From Porphyromonas catoniae ATCC 51270 (GTDB lineage: Bacteria > Bacteroidota > Bacteroidia > Bacteroidales > Porphyromonadaceae): 64,000 nt of DNA. Position 1 is the stretch's first letter. Each line of letters opens with the position of its first letter. The position numbers and the translations under genes are program-made. Positions 18,684-27,844 of the stretch are shown in pieces. The notes below the pieces were generated by a model. It saw only the letters and a list, made by a program, of their open reading frames with translations. It did not search any database and was not told the origin of the DNA. Location of the stretch: NCBI RefSeq assembly GCF_000565015.1, contig NZ_JDFF01000011.1, forward strand, positions 186,001 through 250,000. The letters run 5' to 3'.

Positions 18684-19652
18684 TTATTCGGTGAAGATGT
18701 CCTCGAAGGCAGACTCAGGTGAAGGCTCGGGACCCTTGCGCCCGTACTCTACTGCGGCATCGATAGCTGCATGGCTCTCTGCCTCAATCTTATCTAGCTC
18801 CTCTGCCTTAGCGAGCTTCTTCTCGATGAGGTAGTTACGGAACCTGAGGATGGGATCCTTCTTTTTCCATTCATCTACCTCCTCCTTCGTACGATACTTA
18901 CCTGGGTCAGACGTAGAGTGTCCGAACCAGCGGTAGGAGATTGACTCCACGAGCACTGGTCCCTTACCGGCTCGTACATCCTTGACTACCTTGTCCATGG
19001 CCTCACGTACAGCGAGTAGGTCATTCCCGTCCTCGATGAACACTCCAGGCACACCATAGGCCGATGCGCGCTCATAGACATGCTTCGTACGCATGACGGA
19101 GCTAATAGGAGTAGAGATACCGTAGCCGTTGTTGATGCAGTAGAAGATCACGGGTAGATTCCAGATCGCTGCCATATTGAGCGTTTCATGGAAAGCCCCT
19201 TCGTTGGTAGCACCATCACCGAAGCAGCACATGACGATCTTACCCGTCTTCTTCATCTGCTGTGTCAGTGCAGCCCCGATAGCGATTCCCATACCTCCAC
19301 CTACGATACCATTAGCACCTAGGTTACCTGCCTCTACATCAGCGATGTGCATAGAGCCACCCTTACCTTTACAGACGCCATTGGCCTTACCCATGATCTC
19401 AGCCATCATACCATTCAGGTCGATGTCCATCGCGATGCTCTGGCCGTGACCACGGTGATTCGAGGTGATGAAGTCACCCTTCTCCAGAGCGGAGATTGCA
19501 CCCACGTTCGCGGCTTCTTCGCCGACGGAGAAGTGCGTCATACCGGGGATCTCACCACGACGTACCAACTGATTGACCTTGTTGTCGAAGTTGCGGATGT
19601 CCTCCATCTTGCGGTACATCTTCAGCAGGTCTTCTTTTTTATATTTAGCCAT
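18684..19652 (-). CDS. 2-oxo acid dehydrogenase E1 alpha subunit
   Basis: 322 residues. The thiamine-diphosphate motif GDGATNEGAFHETLNMAAIWNLPVIFYCINNGYG is complete, and the phosphorylation-loop region YRWFGHSTSDPGKYRTKEEVDEW is typical of pyruvate or acetoin-type E1 alpha. It heads the minus-strand operon E1alpha-E1beta-E2-E3. A -7 box (TATCTTTG on the minus strand) lies about 140 bp upstream. Similarity is closest to pyruvate/acetoin dehydrogenases, but substrate choice is uncertain. Confidence 0.95.
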   Translation of the reverse strand: MAKYKKEDLLKMYRKMEDIRNFDNKVNQLVRRGEIPGMTHFSVGEEAANVGAISALEKGDFITSNHRGHGQSIAMDIDLNGMMAEIMGKANGVCKGKGGSMHIADVEAGNLGANGIVGGGMGIAIGAALTQQMKKTGKIVMCCFGDGATNEGAFHETLNMAAIWNLPVIFYCINNGYGISTPISSVMRTKHVYERASAYGVPGVFIEDGNDLLAVREAMDKVVKDVRAGKGPVLVESISYRWFGHSTSDPGKYRTKEEVDEWKKKDPILRFRNYLIEKKLAKAEELDKIEAESHAAIDAAVEYGRKGPEPSPESAFEDIFTE

Positions 19653-19787
19653 AACAATATATATGTTGTTTACTTTGATTTATGCTATGCTGTGTGGATA
19701 CTATGCCACCAATAACCGTTCCTCCTCAAGCTGCATAATAAAGGAAATAAATCTATATTACCCCCTCGTTTTGCAACATTGACTGTG

Positions 19788-19795
19788 CAAAGATA
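19788..19795 (-). promoter_or_regulatory. -7 promoter box of the E1alpha-E3 operon
   Basis: Reads TATCTTTG on the minus strand, a full TAnnTTTG match, about 135 bp upstream of the E1 alpha start. Confidence 0.65.
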
Positions 19796-19974
19796 ACAAT
19801 TATGCTCTACACGAGCCTACAACATCATGAATCTTAGATATGTTCAAAGCACAAGCAATTGACAACAGTCCCTCAGATATCGCCTTGAGGCAAGAAATCC
19901 ATAAACGCCTACAAATCCGTCATTTACAAACATTCCAAAACCTATAAAATCCAAGCTAAATATCCCCTCAAAAC

Positions 19975-20081
19975 GAGTTACCATAAGTCGTCATTACGAG
20001 TTATGGTAACTCGCCGAGGAAAGTTATGGTAAGTCTTCGAGACGAGTTATGGTAACTCATTACAGCGAGTTACCATAACTC
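19975..20081. repeat. Pentameric 23-bp palindrome array 3
   Basis: Cores at 19975, 19998, 20021, 20044 and 20067, exact 23-bp step. Unit 3 begins AAGTT in place of GAGTT. Polarity is the same as in arrays 1 and 2: outer units TTACCA, three middle units TTATGG. It lies in the divergent gap between the E1 alpha operon and the tricorn-like protease, about 180 bp from each promoter box. Flank boxes are not clearly recognisable here. Confidence 0.97.
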
Positions 20082-20287
20082 GTTAAGTCGATTTGACACG
20101 GCATTCTATCCTACTCTACATCAACAACTTGCAAATGACCATCAACCTCTGAAAATCTCAACCTATATCAAACAAGTTGATCCAATCTGCAAGAAAGCCT
20201 ACCCCGAAGATAATAATAGGTAGTAGTAGCAAGTAGCACAGCCCATTAGCCATGCGCTGAAGGCTAGGAAAACTCGTATATATAAGC

Positions 20288-20295
20288 TAACTTTG
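20288..20295 (+). promoter_or_regulatory. -7 promoter box of the tricorn-like protease gene
   Basis: TAACTTTG matches TAnnTTTG and lies 33 bp before the start codon. Confidence 0.65.
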
Positions 20296-20328
20296 CTAGG
20301 CATCTATTAAGTTAAATACATATCAACT

Positions 20329-23300
20329 ATGAAGCATGTACTAGCACTTTCACTGGCGTCACTACTACTGGGTAGTACGCTCGGGGCAGAGGCGTCTGCA
20401 CCACTCTGGCTAAGACATCAGCAGATTAGCCCAGATGGTCGGAGCATTGCCTTCTGCTACCAAGGCGACATCTACACTGTCCCCACCGCAGGGGGGAGTG
20501 CACAGCGCATCACCTCAAACGCAGCCTACGACGGCACCCCTATTTGGAGTCCAGATAGTAAGCGACTAGCCTTCTCCTCGGATAGAGAGGGCGGGAAGGA
20601 CGTCTACATCATCTCGACTGACGGCTCAGGCCTGAGACGCTTGACCTACAACAGCACGAAGGAGATCCCCGTAGCCTTCCTTGATGACAACACCCTCCTA
20701 TTCCAAGCTGACATCATGCCCGATGCCAACTTCGGCATGTACCCCTGGAGCTGGTTTGTCCAGACCTACTCACTCGACCTCAAGAAGGACATCGCTCGCC
20801 CACGGCTCTACAACTCTACGCCGATGGCAAGCCCCTCTCTACGCAATGGCGAGATACTCTACACCGACATCAAGGGCTATGAAGACATCTGGCGTAAGCA
20901 CGCTATCTCCCCAGTAACAAAAGACATCTGGCATCTAAGCAAGGAAGGCAAGTACACGAAGCTCACCACCTTCGGAGGTGAAGATCGCAATGCCGTCTGG
21001 GACGATAAGGGTGGCTTCTACTACCTCAGCGAGCGAGATGGCTCCTACAACATCTATCATCGCACGAGCGCCTCTCCCTCAGCCAGCGATGAGCGCATCA
21101 CGACTTTCTCCAAGAATCCCGTTCGCTTCCTCTCTCGTGCAGAGGACGGGACACTCTGCTTCGGCTATGATGGCGAGATCTACACTCTTACCCCTGGGGG
21201 CAAACCTCAGAAGGTAGCCATCACCCTCATCCGTGACGAAGAGGAGCAACAAGTCAATAAGCAGTGGTTGACGAGCGAAGTCTCGTCCTTCGCTGTTGCC
21301 CCAAGCGACAAGGAGATTGCCTTCGTTGCACATGGGGATGTCTACGTCACCCATACGGAGTACAAGACAACTAAGCGCATCACCGACACCCCCCAGCAGG
21401 AGCGTGACGTAGATATTAGCTCCGACGGCAAGAAGATTGTCTATGCTGCCGAACGCGATGGCACGTGGCAGATCTATATGACAGAGCTCGTTCGCAAGGA
21501 TGACCCTCACTTCGTATATGCCCGAGAACTAAAGGAAAAGCAACTAACCAAAGGAAAGGAAGCTAGTTTCCAGCCACTCTTCTCTCCCGATGGCAAGCGT
21601 GTAGCCTTCCTCAGAGACCGCACCGCCATATATGTCTATGATCTCGCTTCGGGCAAGGAGACGAAGGTGTTGGATAAGAAGTTTAACTACTCCTATTCCG
21701 ATGGCGACCAGCACTTCCGTTGGAGCCCCGATGGGAAGTGGATCCTAACGAACTACATCGGTATCGGTGGCTGGATGCACACCGACTGCGCTCTAGTCAA
21801 GGCCGATGGCTCTGGAGAGGTCATCAACCTCACTGAGAGTGGTTACAGCGACACTCAGGGGAAGTTCGTCCTCGATGGCAAGGCTATCCTCTTCCACTCT
21901 GACCGATCTGGCTATCGTAGCCACGGGAGCTGGGGAGCGCAGAGTGACCTATACCTGATGTTCCTTGACAGGGAGGCATTCGAGGACTTCAAGCTTAGCA
22001 AGGAGGAACGTGAGCTCCACAAGGAGCTGAAGGACCTAAACAAGAAGGACACCGCCTCTGCCGATAAAAAGGATAGCAAGAAGAGTAAGAAGACAGCCAA
22101 GAAGGCCGATGATGAGAAGAAGGACACCAAGCCCTTCACTCCCGACTTCACCGACCGTGAGAATCGTGTCATTCGCCTCACATCTGCCTCCGGTAGCCTA
22201 TCCGATGCGCTTATCAACTCTGATGGCACGAAGCTCTACTACATCATGCGCTACGGCGAAGATGCTGATCTCTGGGAGAAAGACCTCGTCTCCAAGACGA
22301 CCAAGGTACTCTCCCCCAAGATTGGCTACGGAGAGCTTCGTCTAGGCAAGGACGGCAAGACAATCTATGTAGGCACATCCTATGGTGGACTCTCTAAGGT
22401 AGAGAGCTCAGGCACGGTGAAGCCTATCAGCTTCTCTGCTGAGTTCGATCACCGTCCTGCTGAGGAGCGTGCCTATATCTTCGACCACGCTTGGCAACAG
22501 GTCAAGGATAAGTTCTATGACGAGAAGCTCCACGGCGTAGACTGGGACTACTACCGTACGACCTACCGACGCTTCCTACCCCACATCAACAACGATGACG
22601 ACTTCGCAGAGCTACTCAGCGAACTTCTAGGTGAGCTGAATGCCTCCCACACGGGTGGTCGTAGCTTCCCCAAGAAGAGCCCTATTGCTACCGCAGCTCT
22701 TGGGGCTTTCTACGACAACAGCTACAAGGGCGATGGGCTACGTATCGTTGAGCTCCTACAGGGTGGCCCGCTCAGCTTCGGTGGCTCCAAGGTAGAGAAG
22801 GGCATGATCATCGAGCGCATTGATGGCGAACTCATCAAGGCCGATCAGCCCATTGAGCTCTACCTCAACGGGAAGGTCTCCAAGCGTGTGAACCTCACCG
22901 TCCTTGACCCCAAGACGGGCAAGCGCTTTGACCAAATCGTCAAGCCCTGCTCTCAGGGCTGGCAAGAGGAACTCCTCTATCGTCGCTGGCTCCGTCACTG
23001 TGAGGATCTCGTACGCGAGCGCAGTGGTGGACGTGTCGGCTACGTGTACGTTCGTTCGATGAGCAGCCCTAGCTTCCGCACCGCCTTCCAGGATCTATTG
23101 GGTAAATACCGCAATACCGATGCTGTGATCGTTGATACTCGCTACAACGGAGGTGGCTGGCTCCACGAAGACCTCGCCCACCTACTCAGCGGGAAGAAGT
23201 ACCTCACCTTCACTCCTCGTGGCCAGTACATCGGCGATGACCCCTTCATGCAGTGGAACAAGCCCAGCTGTGTCCTCGTAAGCGAAGGAAACTACAGCAA

Positions 23301-23592
23301 CGGGCACGGCTTCCCCTGGGTCTACAAGGTGCTTGGTCTCGGGAAGGTCATCGGCTCACCTGTGGCAGGTACAATGACGGCAGTCTGGTGGGAGTCACAG
23401 ATCAACCCCTACATCGTCTTCGGCATCCCCCAAGTGACCTGCTCAGACCTAGACGGCAAGCCCCTAGAGAACGCCACACTACATCCTGATATCGAGGTCT
23501 ACTCTACCCCAGAGGAATACCTTCGTGGTCACGATGCACAGCTCATCAGAGCAATCGACGAGATGCTCAAGACCATCCCTAAAAAGAAGTAA
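20329..23592 (+). CDS. Tricorn-like S41 peptidase, secreted
   Basis: 1087 residues with a signal peptide (MKHVLALSLASLLLGSTLGAEA). The first half is a WD40/TolB-like beta-propeller with repeats such as SPDGRSIAFCYQGDIYTVP, WSPDSKRLAFSSDREGG and FSPDGKRVAFLRDR. A Lys-rich low-complexity insert lies at about residues 570-605. The second half has a tricorn core region (RAYIFDHAWQQVKDKFYDEKLHGVDWDYY), a PDZ-like part, and the S41 protease domain. Ser 990 in GNYSNGHGFP aligns with the catalytic Ser of the family. Tricorn-type proteases degrade peptides of intermediate length; in asaccharolytic relatives they feed peptide metabolism. It is a single-gene unit between array 3 and a strong terminator. 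Confidence 0.94.
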   Translation: MKHVLALSLASLLLGSTLGAEASAPLWLRHQQISPDGRSIAFCYQGDIYTVPTAGGSAQRITSNAAYDGTPIWSPDSKRLAFSSDREGGKDVYIISTDGSGLRRLTYNSTKEIPVAFLDDNTLLFQADIMPDANFGMYPWSWFVQTYSLDLKKDIARPRLYNSTPMASPSLRNGEILYTDIKGYEDIWRKHAISPVTKDIWHLSKEGKYTKLTTFGGEDRNAVWDDKGGFYYLSERDGSYNIYHRTSASPSASDERITTFSKNPVRFLSRAEDGTLCFGYDGEIYTLTPGGKPQKVAITLIRDEEEQQVNKQWLTSEVSSFAVAPSDKEIAFVAHGDVYVTHTEYKTTKRITDTPQQERDVDISSDGKKIVYAAERDGTWQIYMTELVRKDDPHFVYARELKEKQLTKGKEASFQPLFSPDGKRVAFLRDRTAIYVYDLASGKETKVLDKKFNYSYSDGDQHFRWSPDGKWILTNYIGIGGWMHTDCALVKADGSGEVINLTESGYSDTQGKFVLDGKAILFHSDRSGYRSHGSWGAQSDLYLMFLDREAFEDFKLSKEERELHKELKDLNKKDTASADKKDSKKSKKTAKKADDEKKDTKPFTPDFTDRENRVIRLTSASGSLSDALINSDGTKLYYIMRYGEDADLWEKDLVSKTTKVLSPKIGYGELRLGKDGKTIYVGTSYGGLSKVESSGTVKPISFSAEFDHRPAEERAYIFDHAWQQVKDKFYDEKLHGVDWDYYRTTYRRFLPHINNDDDFAELLSELLGELNASHTGGRSFPKKSPIATAALGAFYDNSYKGDGLRIVELLQGGPLSFGGSKVEKGMIIERIDGELIKADQPIELYLNGKVSKRVNLTVLDPKTGKRFDQIVKPCSQGWQEELLYRRWLRHCEDLVRERSGGRVGYVYVRSMSSPSFRTAFQDLLGKYRNTDAVIVDTRYNGGGWLHEDLAHLLSGKKYLTFTPRGQYIGDDPFMQWNKPSCVLVSEGNYSNGHGFPWVYKVLGLGKVIGSPVAGTMTAVWWESQINPYIVFGIPQVTCSDLDGKPLENATLHPDIEVYSTPEEYLRGHDAQLIRAIDEMLKTIPKKK

Positions 23593-23682
23593 CCCAGCTA
23601 TCGGCAAGCTCTCCCCAGTCCAAGCGAACATGGACAAACATATCGAGTAGTAGCTTGCTCTAGCAATTTACTCTACCAAGCC

Positions 23683-23722
23683 AAGCAGGCACGTAGCACT
23701 CGGCTACGTGCCTGCTTTTCTA
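23683..23722 (+). terminator. Terminator of the tricorn-like protease gene
   Basis: 15-bp perfect stem (23683-23697 with 23703-23717), 5-nt loop, followed by TTC and a T-rich stretch. Confidence 0.88.
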
Positions 23723-23815
23723 TTCCCGTCCCTAACATAAGCGTTCTTCACACCCTCCACAATAATAAGGGTTGATGCTTCTCAATGCTATGAGGTTTTA
23801 ACTTCCCCAAAACGG

Positions 23816-23858
23816 CCTCGCCCCACACTTCGCGCTGAAGCCAAAGTGTGGGGCGAGG
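23816..23858 (-). terminator. Terminator of the M60 locus (minus strand)
   Basis: 15-bp perfect stem (23816-23830 with 23844-23858). Read on the minus strand it is followed by GTTTTGG. It lies 45 bp after the stop of the M60 gene, facing the terminator of the convergent protease gene. Confidence 0.82.
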
Positions 23859-23902
23859 AGAATGGATACCAACTAAGAGTACCCATTTATAGTATACAGT
23901 CC

Positions 23903-26794
23903 CTAGTTCGCAGGTACAATAACACGTATATTGCCAGCAGAGACAGCCTTAATCGTATTGCCCTTGACCCAAGGAGAGCTGAGGTAGAAATGTGTTTCCC
24001 CATCCTTGGGATAAGTAGCATCAGCCACGAAGATGAGCTTGCCTTGAGCGTTATATACCTCGAAGGCAACCACGTTCTTCCAACCAGTAATCTTTACGGA
24101 CTGGCTGCTGATAGAAGGCTTGTTCCCCTCAATAATACTTGGCTTATCCTTATAGAGGTAGGCATTATCATCGGTGATATACTCTAGAGCGAGGTCTTCG
24201 ATATTCTGTAGCTTGAGGCTTGCAATACGATTCTTCACAGCATGAGCCTCAACATCGGTCAGCACAAAGGGTCTCTTCCCGTAGTCATCAATAGTAGTAT
24301 TGACGGCACGGAAGAAGCCCCATCTCTCGAAGTAGCGGGTGAGGTCTCGCCCAGCAACCTTAGAGGCTGCATAGGCAAACTCTGCCTGCTGTGTACCTGG
24401 CGTCTCTGGAGAGTTGTGCCTGCGGAAGTATTCATAGAGGTCGGGGTAGAAGCCCGAAACGGCATCCTTATTCAGACGGGGACTATTGCCAAGCACCCTA
24501 CCGAAATAGAGCTCAAGCTGCCAGAAAGGTACTAGCTGCTTGAATACATCAACTCCCTGAGGAATACCATCCTTAATATTCGTACTACCTGCGGTGCAGA
24601 ATGGGGTCTCACCTGCAATGATATGTGAGAATGCAAGCGAATAGCGATTGTTACCATCGCCCATCCGCTCATCCTGTAGACGTGAGGGTTGCTTAAAGAC
24701 ATAGGTCGTGATATACTCCGAAGGAATGTTCACAGTACACTCTGTCATCCCATGCCAAAGGAGACCTGGACGAATCTGATTCATATGTCCAATCTCATGT
24801 GAAGGCCCCCAAGCAGCACCCTGAGACAGGGGATTACGCATCTTAGCGGGGTCAAGTATATCCTTAGCAGTACCGACCTCGTAGGCAGTATGGTACCAAG
24901 TAGCATACATGAAAGCATGGTACATGACGTGCAGATACATACGATTCTTAGGCGTACAGTTGTACTTATAGTACCCATGTAGTACCCATTCGTTGCGTAC
25001 AATGCTGTCGTAGGTATTGGTAATGTCTCGACCCTCGGGGGTATAGTTTCGGAAGTTAGCTGTCTCAAATGTCAGGTGAGCATACTTACCGAGGACATCA
25101 AAGTATTTGTCCGTAGCCTTACCTAGAAGTTCCTTCCAACGTCCCGATAGCTTAGGATCTTGTGAGTTATAGTAGCCATTGACAGTACCCGTGGCGAAGT
25201 GCATGCGCAGAGGATGCAGGGAAGCGAGCTGCGCCTCATCCATAGTATGGTACATAACATAGGCTAGACCTGGAGAGCGCATCTTGAGCTTATTCATACC
25301 CTTGTAGAGAGGGTAGTACTCACCCCCGAAGCCATCCCCCCCAGGCTTGTCGAGGTTCTGTACACGTAGGCTTAGACCTTCGAAGCCATGCGTATCCTCA
25401 ACGAAGACAATAAGGTCTTCACCCTTCTTGACCGATATACCAGTAGGGTTATCTAGGAGAGAGTAGGGATTGGTCTTATTGCGTGTCGCCATCACATTGG
25501 GGTGAAGGTAGGGCTTGAAGCTGGCAACACGGAACTCCTGGTTATACTTACCTTGCTTGATGAAGAAGGCTAGGTTGCGGAAGAAAGGATCCGTACACTG
25601 AGCAATCTTGGCATCGGTGATGTCGGAGCGTAGGGTCGTGCACAGGTCATCAGCAAAGAGTGTCTTATAATCAAAACTCTTGCTACTACGCTTGAAAAAC
25701 ATCATCTCAGCACAAGAGGCGAAGCCCTGCCCATCCCCTGCTCCACTACGTACAATAAAGCGGAAGCTCTTCGCCTGCAAACGGCGATCAAAGATGACAC
25801 GTGTGGGCTGTGAGCTCCCCCCGAAGTCCTTGGAGACGAGCTTCTCAAAGTTCACACCATCCTGCGACACCTCGATATCAACCTCTTTGAAATTTCCATT
25901 CTGGCCACTCGTACGTGGGTAGTAGACGAGATAGTCTACATCCGATAGCTCAGCGAAGTTGTAGGTTAGAGTTATGGGGAAGTAATTCTTGCCAGTGTTG
26001 GTCCAATTGGAATGATAGAGCGTATTCATATCTCCATCGAACGACTTCTCAATCTCTCCGCCATTAGGCTGGAAGGAGGAAGCTTGGCCACTTACAACCT
26101 TGATTTGTTCATCATCAGACAGACTCTCCGTGCTACCTGCAACATAATCCTTCGCTCCAAGCTGTGTGAGGGAGATGAAGGCACGTACAGCCTTGGAGGC
26201 ATCAGCAACGCCCTTCTGTACAATCTCAATCTTGGCTACACGATTACTCTCGCCTGTATGAGAGAGGGCAACATAGGAATGACTCTCCTTCCTCATGGCC
26301 TTTAGCTCGGACGGCGACTTGACCCACTCAGGGAGCTTCACCTCAATCTGAGTATTGGTCGTAATGACAAAGTCAATGGGACCACCAGAGGCTGGTATAG
26401 TAAAGATCTGTTTGTCAACCAAGATAGCAGGAGCTGTACCTAGCTGGCGTACGTTGATATACTTTTCCCCAGCAGAAGAGCTGATGGTGAGCTTGGCCTG
26501 ACGGATCTCAGTATCATCATTAGTCTGTACCTCTACGATGAGGATCTTACCCTGAGGCTTTGCACTACACCACGACTGGTCACTCTGCGCACGCCATCCC
26601 TGTGGCAAGTCTCCCACTTGAATGGTCTTAGATGAGGACTCACTCTTGAAGTCTATATTATCGGGGAGCTTTGTCTGACTAGTGTTTGTCCCTCCTCCCT
26701 TACCTCTATTTGGCTCTTCGGCAGCCTTACATGAGACGAAAATCATCCCTAGGATAGCCGCACAAAGCAGGCTAAAAAGTCTAAAGGTCTTCAT
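23903..26794 (-). CDS. M60-family (enhancin-like) metallopeptidase lipoprotein with BACON and F5/8-type domains
   Basis: 963 residues, lipobox VSC in MIFVSCKAAEEP. N-terminal BACON-like Ig domains (about 50-210) are followed by a discoidin/F5-8-type carbohydrate-binding domain (SLSDDEQIKVVSGQ...FDGDMNTLYHSNWTNTGKNYFPITLTYNF, about 222-370). The M60 peptidase follows, with zinc motif HEIGHMNQ (His 666, Glu 667, His 670) and the downstream acidic residue in WHGMTECTVNIPSEY. M60-like proteins of gut Bacteroidota cleave mucin-type O-glycoproteins (BT4244-like). It is the last gene of the minus-strand SusC-SusD-lipoprotein-M60 operon and should act on host glycoproteins at the cell surface. The substrate is inferred from family and context. 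Confidence 0.92.
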   Translation of the reverse strand: MKTFRLFSLLCAAILGMIFVSCKAAEEPNRGKGGGTNTSQTKLPDNIDFKSESSSKTIQVGDLPQGWRAQSDQSWCSAKPQGKILIVEVQTNDDTEIRQAKLTISSSAGEKYINVRQLGTAPAILVDKQIFTIPASGGPIDFVITTNTQIEVKLPEWVKSPSELKAMRKESHSYVALSHTGESNRVAKIEIVQKGVADASKAVRAFISLTQLGAKDYVAGSTESLSDDEQIKVVSGQASSFQPNGGEIEKSFDGDMNTLYHSNWTNTGKNYFPITLTYNFAELSDVDYLVYYPRTSGQNGNFKEVDIEVSQDGVNFEKLVSKDFGGSSQPTRVIFDRRLQAKSFRFIVRSGAGDGQGFASCAEMMFFKRSSKSFDYKTLFADDLCTTLRSDITDAKIAQCTDPFFRNLAFFIKQGKYNQEFRVASFKPYLHPNVMATRNKTNPYSLLDNPTGISVKKGEDLIVFVEDTHGFEGLSLRVQNLDKPGGDGFGGEYYPLYKGMNKLKMRSPGLAYVMYHTMDEAQLASLHPLRMHFATGTVNGYYNSQDPKLSGRWKELLGKATDKYFDVLGKYAHLTFETANFRNYTPEGRDITNTYDSIVRNEWVLHGYYKYNCTPKNRMYLHVMYHAFMYATWYHTAYEVGTAKDILDPAKMRNPLSQGAAWGPSHEIGHMNQIRPGLLWHGMTECTVNIPSEYITTYVFKQPSRLQDERMGDGNNRYSLAFSHIIAGETPFCTAGSTNIKDGIPQGVDVFKQLVPFWQLELYFGRVLGNSPRLNKDAVSGFYPDLYEYFRRHNSPETPGTQQAEFAYAASKVAGRDLTRYFERWGFFRAVNTTIDDYGKRPFVLTDVEAHAVKNRIASLKLQNIEDLALEYITDDNAYLYKDKPSIIEGNKPSISSQSVKITGWKNVVAFEVYNAQGKLIFVADATYPKDGETHFYLSSPWVKGNTIKAVSAGNIRVIVPAN

Positions 26795-26841
26795 TCGTTC
26801 AACATTTACTTGTTATAGCTAATCTGTCTAGCCTAAATGTA

Positions 26842-26895
26842 TAGAGAGGTCGAGCAAGAGGAGGAATAAATCCACCTCTCTACTCGACCTCTCTA
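26842..26895 (-). other. Intercistronic hairpin upstream of the M60 gene
   Basis: Perfect 13-bp stem (26842-26854 with 26883-26895) with a GAGG/CCTC pairing inside. It sits between the stop of the discoidin-like lipoprotein gene and the M60 start, with no T-run on the minus strand. It may set the relative expression of the two genes. Confidence 0.6.
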
Positions 26896-26917
26896 GAACT
26901 AATCTATTGGATCTCCG

Positions 26918-27826
26918 TTACTCGTTGGTCGTCTCACCAGTCTCGGGGTCATAGACCTCAGTCTTGTGGGCAAAGACATGAAGCTCAGCTAGGGCTGCGT
27001 AAGCTTGGTTATTGTAGACCTTCTTAATCTGGAACCAAACATAGGTGTAAGCCTTGTCTGCAAGCATTACAGGAGAGGTGTAATCTGCAGCCTGAGCATC
27101 GGGTAGACCTGTTAGGGACTTCACAAGGACTGCCTTATTAGCCTCTAGATCGAAGTTTCCATCGAAGGAGTCACTCGTGTAGATACCCATCTCTACAGGA
27201 TTTGATCGGTTGCCATTATTACGAGCCTTCATGAAAAAGTGGAAGGCCTTGACAGTTCTTGGGAGCTTCATCACGATGTAGTGAGGCATAGGACGTTTCG
27301 TCCCGCTCCAGCTCTCGTGGTAGAAGGTACCATTATTGTTGTCGATCAAGTGTGCCTTGGGACCTTCTGAAGACTCGGGGTCACTAACAAAAAGGTCATC
27401 AGCACCAGCTGCGAGGACTAGCTTCTCAGCTGCTGCATCTGTAATCTTCGTGATCTTAGGAAGAGGCTTAGCTTGAGCTGAGATTGTGTGAGTAGTCCCC
27501 TCTGCACCCTTTTCTCCTATGGGGCAGATTTTGAACTCAATCGTACCATAACGAGCTAGCAAGCCATCGACACGTAGCGTATCGGAGTGGATGCTAGCAA
27601 GCCTCATGGCAGGCTTGTTCGTAGCGGGATTTGTATAGGACACTCGCACATAGCGATAGTCAGCACCCTGAGGGATCGACCATTTTAGCAGAATAGACCC
27701 AGGCCCGGGCTCAGCAGTGATAGAAGCTTGGTCTAGGTCGGTAGGCTTGGGGCCTAGGTCTTCCTTTTTACAGGAAGACACTAGGGCAAGCGATCCAAGC
27801 ATGAGGGCTATGAATATCTTGTTCAT
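26918..27826 (-). CDS. Surface lipoprotein with FN3-like (DUF4959-type) and discoidin-like domains
   Basis: 302 residues, lipobox SSC in ALVSSCKKEDLG. The first 120 residues form an FN3-like domain (ITAEPGPGSILLKWSIPQGADYRYVRVSYTNP). The second half resembles an F5/8-type C domain (SSEGPKAHLIDNNNGTFYHESWSGTKRPMPHYIVMKLPRTVKAFHFFMKARNN). Such proteins usually occupy the third position in SusCD loci and bind glycans. It lies 18 bp after the SusD stop and before the M60 peptidase. No catalytic motif is seen. Confidence 0.8.
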   Translation of the reverse strand: MNKIFIALMLGSLALVSSCKKEDLGPKPTDLDQASITAEPGPGSILLKWSIPQGADYRYVRVSYTNPATNKPAMRLASIHSDTLRVDGLLARYGTIEFKICPIGEKGAEGTTHTISAQAKPLPKITKITDAAAEKLVLAAGADDLFVSDPESSEGPKAHLIDNNNGTFYHESWSGTKRPMPHYIVMKLPRTVKAFHFFMKARNNGNRSNPVEMGIYTSDSFDGNFDLEANKAVLVKSLTGLPDAQAADYTSPVMLADKAYTYVWFQIKKVYNNQAYAALAELHVFAHKTEVYDPETGETTNE

Positions 27827-27844
27827 CTTATCATCTATGATTGG

